This document shows, in pieces, positions 57,632 through 64,000 of a stretch of DNA of 64,000 nucleotides. Positions within the stretch are counted from its first letter, which is position 1; the number at the start of each line of letters is the position of its first letter. The stretch comes from Thiomicrorhabdus aquaedulcis. Its GTDB lineage: Bacteria; Pseudomonadota; Gammaproteobacteria; Thiomicrospirales; Thiomicrospiraceae. Location of the stretch: contig NZ_AP018722.1 of the NCBI RefSeq assembly GCF_004001325.1, positions 1,674,001 through 1,738,000 on the forward strand, given 5' to 3'. The translations under genes and the position numbers were made by a program. A model generated the notes under the pieces. It made no database searches. It was not told the origin of the DNA and saw only the letters and a list, made by a program, of their open reading frames with translations.

Positions 57632-59911
57632 ATGCGAGCAATACCTGCTAAAACACTTTTTAACACCTTTTTAAAAACCTTTGTTTTAAGTTTTTGGGTG
57701 TGGATTCAACCAGGCCTGGTCAACGCCAGTGACGATTTATTAGAAGTGGATCAAGCGTTTGCACTGCAAACACCGGTCGTTCAAGACGGCAAAATTAGCG
57801 TTACCTGGGACATTGCGGACGACTACAAACTTTACAAAGACAAAATTTCGGTTACTGCCGACACACTGAGCTTAAGCGAACCGAGTTTTTCGGCCAGTAA
57901 AGCGTATGACGATCCGCTATTTGGTAAAACCGAGGTATTTTCTAAGCGTGCCATTATTACTCTGCCTTACCAAAGTACAGCCTCACAAACAGCCAACTTA
58001 ACCATTAAATACCAAGGCTGTGCCGACAAAATTGGCGTATGTTACCCACCGCAAACCCGCACTTTAAGTGTCACCATTCCGCCACAAGCGTTAAGCGTTG
58101 CCTCTGCCGCTCCATCGTCTAATGGATTTTCGTCGTTAGGCGATTTAAACAAATTGCTTACCGGCAACAGCAAACAAGCCGAGCTATTGGACGCCGATGC
58201 GGCATTTGCGTTTACCACGCAAATTAACAGCAACGGTCAATTGGTCGCCACTTGGAACATTGCACCCGATTACCATCTTTATAAAGACAAAATTAAATTT
58301 AGCGTTATACAAGGCAACGCCACATTGGGCGATGTAGAACTGCCCAAGGCCACCCAAATTGACGACCCATTATTTGGCAAAACCGAGGTATTTCATGGTC
58401 AAACCAGCGTTATTTTGCCCATCAGCGCATTAACCGACAAGGCCACCATACAAGTTGAGTTTCAGGGATGTTCTGCCCTGTTAGGCGTGTGTTACCCGCC
58501 CATGAAAAAACCAGTGGATGTATTGGCCGGGCAAATCAATACACAAACTACCTCTACGCCTGCGACTTCTACAGCCAAAAGTGATATTAATTTTTCGGAA
58601 GGTTTGTCTGAAACCGACCAAATCGCCGACACCCTAAAAAACAGCAGTGTGTGGATTGTAATCGCCACCTTCTTTATTTTTGGTTTACTGCTGGCGTTTA
58701 CGCCGTGCGTGTTTCCAATGATTCCTATTTTATCCAGCATTATCGTCGGTCAGGGCGACCAGTTGACTACGCGCCGCGCCTTTACCATGTCGTTAGTGTA
58801 CGTGCTGGCCATGTCGGTGACTTACACGGTGGCGGGCGTATTGGCCGGTATTTTTGGTGAAAACTTGCAAGCGGCGTTTCAAAACCCATGGATTATCGGT
58901 AGTTTTGCAGTCATCTTCTTACTGCTGGCGCTGTCGATGTTTGGCTTTTACGAACTGCAACTGCCCAGCCGCTTACAAACCAAACTGGCTAATTTATCCA
59001 ACAAACAGCAAGGTGGCACCTTAACCGGCGTGGCCATTATGGGCTTTTTATCGGCCTTAATTGTGGGCCCTTGCGTTGCCCCACCTTTGGCGGGTGCGCT
59101 GATTTACATTGGTCAAACCGGTGATGCCCTTCTGGGTGGCGTGGCCTTATTTGCCATGAGTATGGGGATGGGCTTGCCTCTATTATTACTGGGCACATCG
59201 GCTGGCAAATTGCTACCGCGCGCGGGGGCATGGATGGATGGCGTTAAAGCGGTGTTTGGGGTGATGCTGATTGGTATTGCCATATGGATGCTTGAACGCG
59301 TGGTTCCGGCCGAAGTAACGCTGTTAAGCTGGGCACTGTTATTGATGTTTTCGGCCATTTACTTGGGCGCGTTTGAATCAACGCAGGCCAAGTCAGGCTG
59401 GTTTAAACTGTTTAAAGGCCTAGGATTGGCGCTGTTTATATACGGTACGCTTATTTTAGTGGGCTTATTGGGTGGCTCTAAAGAGATGATGCAGCCGCTT
59501 AAAGTGTTTCAAGGCGGCGCGGGCTCAGCGGGTGTAACGCAACAAAGCCAACACTTAAGCTTTAAAACCATTAAAACCGAACAAGAGCTTGACGCCGAAC
59601 TGGCCAAGGGTCAACCCGTAATGTTCGACTTTTACGCCGACTGGTGCGTAAGCTGCAAAGAGATGGAAAAATTCACCTTCTCAGACGCCCAGGTGCAAAA
59701 TGCTTTAGCGGGTGTAACCCTGCTTAAAGCCGACGTCACCGCAAACGATGCCGCCGACAAAGCCTTAATGAAACGCTTTGGCTTAATAGGCCCACCGGCC
59801 ATTTTGTTTTTTAACGCACAAGGTCAAGAACAAAAAGCGCAACGAGTAATAGGCTTTAAAAAAGCCGACGCCTTTTGGTTAATGTGCAAACCGCGTTACC
59901 GCAATAAATAA
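57632..59911 (+). CDS. dsbD: thiol:disulfide interchange protein DsbD with duplicated N-terminal domain
   Basis: Carries electrons from cytoplasmic thioredoxin to periplasmic disulfide isomerases and cytochrome c assembly. After a signal peptide, two nDsbD domains lie in tandem (about 35-160 and 185-310), each with its own cysteine pair (GCADKIGVCYPP and GCSALLGVCYPP). The eight-helix membrane part has FTPCVFPMIPIL and VGPCVAPPLAGAL, and the C-terminal thioredoxin domain has DWCVSCKEME. The final residues WLMCKPRYRNK look wrong; one extra T in 59873-59876 would give the usual ADAFLVNVQTALPQ ending at 59907. ATG at 57632 with GAGAG upstream. Confidence 0.92.
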   Translation: MRAIPAKTLFNTFLKTFVLSFWVWIQPGLVNASDDLLEVDQAFALQTPVVQDGKISVTWDIADDYKLYKDKISVTADTLSLSEPSFSASKAYDDPLFGKTEVFSKRAIITLPYQSTASQTANLTIKYQGCADKIGVCYPPQTRTLSVTIPPQALSVASAAPSSNGFSSLGDLNKLLTGNSKQAELLDADAAFAFTTQINSNGQLVATWNIAPDYHLYKDKIKFSVIQGNATLGDVELPKATQIDDPLFGKTEVFHGQTSVILPISALTDKATIQVEFQGCSALLGVCYPPMKKPVDVLAGQINTQTTSTPATSTAKSDINFSEGLSETDQIADTLKNSSVWIVIATFFIFGLLLAFTPCVFPMIPILSSIIVGQGDQLTTRRAFTMSLVYVLAMSVTYTVAGVLAGIFGENLQAAFQNPWIIGSFAVIFLLLALSMFGFYELQLPSRLQTKLANLSNKQQGGTLTGVAIMGFLSALIVGPCVAPPLAGALIYIGQTGDALLGGVALFAMSMGMGLPLLLLGTSAGKLLPRAGAWMDGVKAVFGVMLIGIAIWMLERVVPAEVTLLSWALLLMFSAIYLGAFESTQAKSGWFKLFKGLGLALFIYGTLILVGLLGGSKEMMQPLKVFQGGAGSAGVTQQSQHLSFKTIKTEQELDAELAKGQPVMFDFYADWCVSCKEMEKFTFSDAQVQNALAGVTLLKADVTANDAADKALMKRFGLIGPPAILFFNAQGQEQKAQRVIGFKKADAFWLMCKPRYRNK

Positions 59912-60094
59912 ACACCTTAACCTTTTTTACTAATTTAGCGACTTTAACCAGTTTAGCCACGTTTGCCGTCAATAACGACGGTACGTGACTATTACTGACA
60001 TTTACGGTTTTTTAGTGTCTTTTGCATACAGTAATATAGAGTAATGAGGTTAGTTCAGTTATAATTTTGCAATTAACGTAATTTGGATGAGGTT

Positions 60095-60538
60095 ATGCTA
60101 GCAACCATTTTGGTGATAAACGGCCCCAATTTAAACATGCTTGGCCGACGCGAGCCCGAAATTTACGGCCACCAAACGCTTGGCGACATTTTAGAAACCC
60201 TAGAAAATCTCGCCGAAGACTACAACGTAGGCCTGTTTGATTTTCAGTCTAACGCCGAACACGAAATTATTAACCGCATTCACGAAGCGATGATGGACGG
60301 CACCGACTACATTATTATTAATCCAGCCGCCTTTACGCACACCAGTGTTGCCATTCGCGATGCATTAGCCACGGTAAAAATACCCTTTATCGAAGTTCAC
60401 CTTTCAAACATTCACAAGCGCGAACCCTTTAGAGCGCATTCGTATTTTTCAGATTTAGCCGACGGTGTCATTGCCGGACTGGGCGTAATCGGCTACGAGC
60501 TTGCATTAACCGCCGCCGTTGAAAAACTAAGAACGTAG
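60095..60538 (+). CDS. aroQ: 3-dehydroquinate dehydratase, type II
   Basis: Third step of the shikimate pathway. [21 protein letters not shown] near the start (its tyrosine is catalytic), [27 protein letters not shown], and [14 protein letters not shown] are the type II motifs. 147 residues. ATG at 60095 follows ATGAGG. Upstream of accB in the common aroQ-accB-accC order; the preceding 183-base gap shows a small CCGTC/GACGG hairpin and no gene. Confidence 0.96.
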   Translation: MLATILVINGPNLNMLGRREPEIYGHQTLGDILETLENLAEDYNVGLFDFQSNAEHEIINRIHEAMMDGTDYIIINPAAFTHTSVAIRDALATVKIPFIEVHLSNIHKREPFRAHSYFSDLADGVIAGLGVIGYELALTAAVEKLRT

Positions 60539-60729
60539 TCAAACACTGGTTTAAAAGCACCGCGCAAAACCAGTAACCAACCAACAGACACTTTATTCTT
60601 AACCTAAGAAAGCGAACCAAAAACATGACTCATTCGCCAACCGACTCGTTTACGCCCAAGCAAAAAACCGCTAAGGCCAAAAAAGATTCGTCAAAAAACA
60701 ATTTAAAAGAAAAATCAAAGGATCAAAAA

Positions 60730-61200
60730 ATGGATATTCGTTCAATTCGTAAACTAATTGAAATTGTTGAACAATCTGACATCGCTGAAATTGAAATTAA
60801 AGAAGGCGAGCACAATATTCGTATTACCCGCAGCAAAGAACCCATTATGTATGCCGCCCCACAACATACCCACTACCCTATGCAAAGTGCCATGCAATCG
60901 GCGCCAACCCATGCCGCACCTATTGTGACCGAAGCCTCGGTGGTTGCGGTCGCAGCCGAGCCAAGCGGTCATAAAATGACTTCTCCTATGGTGGGCACGT
61001 TTTACGCGTCGCCGTCACCCGACGCGGGTGCGTTTGTAAAAGTAGGCGATTCGGTTGCTGAAGGTGACACCTTATGCATTATTGAAGCCATGAAAATCAT
61101 GAACCCCATTGAGGCTGACAAAGCCGGCAAAATTAAGCAAATCGTCGCGGTCAATGGCGAACCAGTTGAATACGGCCAAACGTTGTTTGTTATTGAATAA
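60730..61200 (+). CDS. accB: biotin carboxyl carrier protein of acetyl-CoA carboxylase
   Basis: Carries the biotin for malonyl-CoA synthesis. [20 protein letters not shown] at the N-terminus and the biotinylation site EAMKIMN in the C-terminal lipoyl-like domain, 156 residues in all. The ATG at 60730 has AAAGGA upstream and matches family starts; an in-frame ATG at 60625 would add 35 lysine-rich residues and cannot be fully excluded. accC follows after 35 bases. Confidence 0.94.
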   Translation: MDIRSIRKLIEIVEQSDIAEIEIKEGEHNIRITRSKEPIMYAAPQHTHYPMQSAMQSAPTHAAPIVTEASVVAVAAEPSGHKMTSPMVGTFYASPSPDAGAFVKVGDSVAEGDTLCIIEAMKIMNPIEADKAGKIKQIVAVNGEPVEYGQTLFVIE

Positions 61201-61235
61201 TAACGCGTAACCCTACTCAACAAGGAAGCTTTACT

Positions 61236-62583
61236 ATGATTGAAAAAATTCTTATTGCCAACCGCGGCGAAATCGCCCTACGCGTGTTGCGCGCCTGTAA
61301 AGAATTAGGCATTAAAACCGTGGCCGTGCACTCCACTGCCGACGCACATTTAAAGCACGTTTTACTGGCGGACGAATCGGTGTGTATTGGACCGCCGTCG
61401 TCGAGTTTAAGTTATTTAAATGTTCCGGCCATTATCGCCGCCGCCGAAGTTACCGACGCGGGCGCGATTCACCCAGGTTACGGATTTTTATCTGAAAACG
61501 CCGACTTTGCCGAGCGCGTTGAAGAAAGCGGCTTTATTTTATTGGCCCTAAAGCCGAAACCATTCGCATTATGGGCGATAAAGTGTCGGCCATTCGCGCC
61601 ATGATGGCGGCGGGTGTTCCGACTGTTCCCGGTTCGGGTGGCCCATTGGGCACCGACGACATTGAAAATCACCGTGTAGCCAAAGAGATTGGTTACCCTA
61701 TAATTATTAAAGCCTCGGGCGGCGGCGGCGGACGCGGTATGCGTGTGGTACACACCGAAGCCAATTTGCTTAAGTCTATTCAGCTCACCAAGTCTGAAGC
61801 CGGTAGCTTTTTTGGCAATCCTGAAGTTTACATGGAAAAGTTTTTAGAAAACCCTCGTCATATTGAAATTCAGGTGCTTGCCGACGGCCAAGGCCAAGCC
61901 ATTCATTTGGGTGAACGCGATTGTTCTATGCAACGTCGTCACCAAAAAGTGGTCGAAGAAGCGCCTGCACCAGGCATTAACCTAGAACAACGCAACCGCA
62001 TTGGTGCGGCCTGCGTAAAAGCGTGTTTGGCCATTAACTACCGTGGCGCAGGCACGTTTGAATTTTATACGAAAACGGCGAGTTTTATTTTATTGAAATG
62101 AACACCCGTTTACAGGTTGAGCACTGTGTTACCGAAATGGTCACGGGCATTGACTTGGTTAAAGCGCAAATCGAAATCGCTATGGGCATGCCGCTTAGCA
62201 TTAAGCAAGAAGACGTTAACATCAGTGGTCATGCCATCGAGTGCCGCATTAACGCCGAAAACCCAGCCAAAAACTTTATGCCCTCGCCCGGTAAACTTGA
62301 GCGTTTGCATTTGCCAGGTGGTCTGGGTGTGCGTTGGGAATCGCACATTTACACCGGCTACACCATTCCACCGCATTACGATTCGATGATTGGCAAACTT
62401 ATTTGCTTTGGCAGCAGCCGCGAAGTGGCCATTGCCCGCATGAACAGCGCCCTAAGCGAATTGGTGATTAAAGGCATTGACACCAATATTCAAATGCAAC
62501 GTGAAATTATGAACGACGGCGGCTTTAAAGACGGCGGACGTAACATTCACTATTTAGAAGAACGTTTAGAACACCTAGTTTAA
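61236..62583 (+). CDS. accC: biotin carboxylase of acetyl-CoA carboxylase, two apparent frameshifts
   Basis: ATP-dependent carboxylation of biotin on AccB; essential. The frame breaks twice: at 61537-61540, where TTTT should be TTTTT to give [19 protein letters not shown], and at 62063-62066, where TTTT should be TTTTT to give [18 protein letters not shown]. With both bases restored the product is 449 residues, exactly the E. coli length, with the ATP-grasp GGGGGRGMR and QVEH motifs. An essential gene cannot be doubly broken, so these are most likely sequence errors. VEHCVTEM has Cys where Pro is usual. Confidence 0.93.
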
Positions 62584-62593
62584 CGAGGTTTAC

Positions 62594-62644
62594 AAAAGGC
62601 ACGAACCGGCAAGGTGCATTACTTTGCTGGTTCGTGCCTTTTTT
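62594..62644 (+). terminator. intrinsic terminator after accC
   Basis: AAAAGGCACGAACC pairs with GGTTCGTGCCTTTT, with GCAAG/CTTTGC strengthening the upper stem, followed by a T-run. Confidence 0.9.
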
Positions 62645-62719
62645 CATTTTAAGTTTTTAGCTTTTGCATTTTTAGCTTTTGCATTTTTGGCTTTTAAATT
62701 TATAACTTTTAAGTTTAGA
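62645..62719. repeat. AT-rich degenerate short tandem repeats
   Basis: Imperfect repeats of TTTTTAGCTTTTGCA and TTTTAAGTTT fill the space between the accC terminator and prmA. No feature is recognised in them. Confidence 0.6.
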
Positions 62720-62756
62720 TGTTTAGCGTTAACTTACCAAAATCAAAGGAACCATG

Positions 62757-63631
62757 ATGGCTTGGATACAAATTAACACCACCGTAGAAGAAGCATTGGC
62801 CGAACCCTTATCCGATGCGTTTATGGACGCGCAAGCCGCATCGGTGACCTTTGAAGACGCACTGGATCAACCCATTTTTGAACCCGAATTGGGCACTACG
62901 CCTATTTGGGCCAGCACCAAAGTCATTGCACTGTACGATGCACAAGTTGACGCCAATGCCGTGATTGCCTTGCTAACGCAAAGCCTGCCGCACATTGCCG
63001 CCAGTAGCTACAAAGTAGAACAACTTGAAGACAAAGATTGGATTCGTGAATGGATGGATCAATTTCACCCCATGCTGTTTGGCGACCGCTTGTGGATTGT
63101 GCCCAGTTGGAAAACCCCACCGCAACCCGATGCCGTAAACCTAATGCTTGACCCAGGCATGGCGTTTGGTACGGGCACGCACCCAACCACCGCGCTGTGT
63201 TTAACCTGGTTAGATCAGCACGCACCGCTTAATCAAACGGTCATTGATTACGGCTGTGGCTCGGGAATTTTAGCGCTCGCGGCTAAAAAACTCGGGGCAG
63301 CCAGTGTAAGCGGTACCGACATTGACCCGCAAGCGATTACCGCCAGCCAAGAAAACGCCCGCCGCAATCAAGAAAACCTAGCCTTTGCACTGGTTAAAGA
63401 CTTTGACAGCCCTCCGGTCGATTTGCTGATGGCCAATATATTAGCCGGCCCACTCAAAGAGTTAGCCCCTGAATTTTGCGCTTGTTAAAACCCGGTGCCA
63501 CCCTGGTGCTGTCGGGTTTATTGGCCAACCAAGCTCCTGAGCTCATGGCGCATTACCAAACATTAGGCTTTGAACTCAACACCTTGCAAACTCAAGAAGA
63601 GTGGGGATTGTTGGCCGGTAAAAAACTGTAA
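62757..63631 (+). CDS. prmA: ribosomal protein L11 methyltransferase, one apparent frameshift
   Basis: SAM-dependent methylation of ribosomal protein L11. MAWIQINTTV at the N-terminus, DPGMAFGTGTHPTT, VIDYGCGSGILALAA, TDIDPQA, and LLMANILAGPL are the family motifs. The frame stops at 63488 after EFCAC; one extra T in 63474-63477 gives EFLRLLKPGATLVLSGLL and a stop at 63629-63631, 291 residues, close to the E. coli length. A sequencing deletion is likely. The first of two ATG codons (62754) is the alternative start. Confidence 0.92.
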
Positions 63632-63681
63632 CATTACGGCACATCTATTAGTTTGATAACCGCTTAATAATGTTAAAACAC

Positions 63682-63703
63682 CTTTGACCAGGCCTGGTCA
63701 AAG
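63682..63703. repeat. 22-bp CCAGGCCTGG palindrome between prmA and dusB
   Basis: Perfect 22-bp palindrome with CTTTGA/TCAAAG arms, the G version of the copies at 27732 and 53011. Confidence 0.85.
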
Positions 63704-63739
63704 CGCTGTGATGATTTAAGCCACTATAAAGAACCCACT

Positions 63740-64000
63740 ATGCTCACCATTGGCCCCTACACCTTTAACAACCGTCTAATTTTGGCGCCCATGGCCGGCA
63801 TTAGCGATGCCGTGTTTAGAGAACTTTGCCGACAAAACGGTGCGGGACACACGTTGGCCGAAATGGTGGCGTCTAAAAAATCGTTATGGGAATCCAAAAA
63901 ATCGGCCACCCGACACGTTAACCTAAGCGACCCCGAACCGCGTGCCATTCAACTGCTGGGCACCCACCCAGACGAACTCGCGCAAGCCGCCGCGTGGCAG
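63740..64000 (+). CDS. dusB: tRNA-dihydrouridine synthase B, partial (right edge)
   Basis: The first 87 residues of a flavin enzyme that reduces uridine in tRNA. The ATG at 63740 opens MLTIGPYTFNNRLILAPMAG, followed by ISDAVFRELCR and LAEMV, the start of the Dus TIM barrel. The order prmA-dusB agrees with other Gammaproteobacteria, where fis often follows. The rest lies beyond the window. Confidence 0.92.
   Translation, partial: MLTIGPYTFNNRLILAPMAGISDAVFRELCRQNGAGHTLAEMVASKKSLWESKKSATRHVNLSDPEPRAIQLLGTHPDELAQAAAWQ

Noticed and set aside
60625-60729. Lysine-rich N-terminal extension of AccB
   Set aside because: Better ribosome binding site and conserved start at 60730; the extension is not typical of the family.
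61236-62583. accC as a true pseudogene or split into three genes
   Set aside because: Essential gene, both breaks are T-run deletions and the repaired length is exactly that of the E. coli enzyme.
1-64000. tRNA, rRNA, tmRNA or other large RNA genes
   Set aside because: I looked for GTTCGAATCC-like T-arms and rRNA cores and saw none.

Overview
Organism: the window reads as chromosomal DNA of a gammaproteobacterium. The gene order aroQ-accB-accC-prmA-dusB, the algH-ruvX-pyrR-pyrB-pyrC' block, proC-yggT-metX-metW and a ferrooxidans-type GshA fit a sulfur-oxidising Thiomicrospira/Thiomicrorhabdus/Hydrogenovibrio-like bacterium. That placement is inference from gene content; no rRNA or tRNA gene is present to confirm it. 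Most of the window is housekeeping metabolism on the + strand, with accessory insertions between. Layout: 1-5.8 kb holds a frameshifted FAD oxidoreductase, ferredoxin fdxA, purE-purK and an EAL-CBS-GGDEF protein. 5.9-9.3 kb is a methyl-cycle group (metK, metF) plus rsmE; metK is preceded by a sigma70-type promoter, a SAM-II-like riboswitch and a 161-bp palindromic MITE inserted next to its ribosome binding site. 9.4-14.3 kb carries a two-sensor diguanylate cyclase and the glutathione genes gshA-gshB. 14.4-22.6 kb is a type I restriction-modification island (hsdM, hsdS, rhuM-like, hsdR) interrupted by a REP/RAYT transposase unit. 22.6-28.6 kb has apbE, algH-ruvX and a pyrimidine operon with a catalytically dead dihydroorotase, then an unknown gene. 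28.7-37.5 kb has ppk2, yggS, a poly-HAMP chemoreceptor, an unknown protein and a five-haem lipoprotein, with two copies of a 159-bp MITE. 37.7-43.6 kb is proC-yggT-metX-metW-feoA-feoB. 43.9-49.9 kb is a tripartite RND efflux operon on the minus strand. 50-54.7 kb has a hydrolase, pdxB, a DUF302 lipoprotein and a FadL-type porin. 54.8-57 kb is rich in two-hairpin repeats around a yefM-yoeB toxin-antitoxin pair. 57-64 kb holds fxsA, a dsbD with a duplicated N-terminal domain, aroQ, accB, accC, prmA and the start of dusB. Strongest unexplained signal: the perfect 10-bp palindrome CCAGGCCTGG occurs about 21 times, usually inside TTRACCAGGCCTGGTYAA, in genes and between them, where chance predicts far fewer than one. 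It behaves like a genome-wide highly iterated palindrome and I know of no description of it. Data quality: six genes (FAD oxidoreductase, chemoreceptor, dsbD 3' end, accC twice, prmA) are each broken by the loss of one base at or next to an A/T homopolymer. Restoring the bases gives textbook-length products, so sequencing or assembly error is the likely cause.
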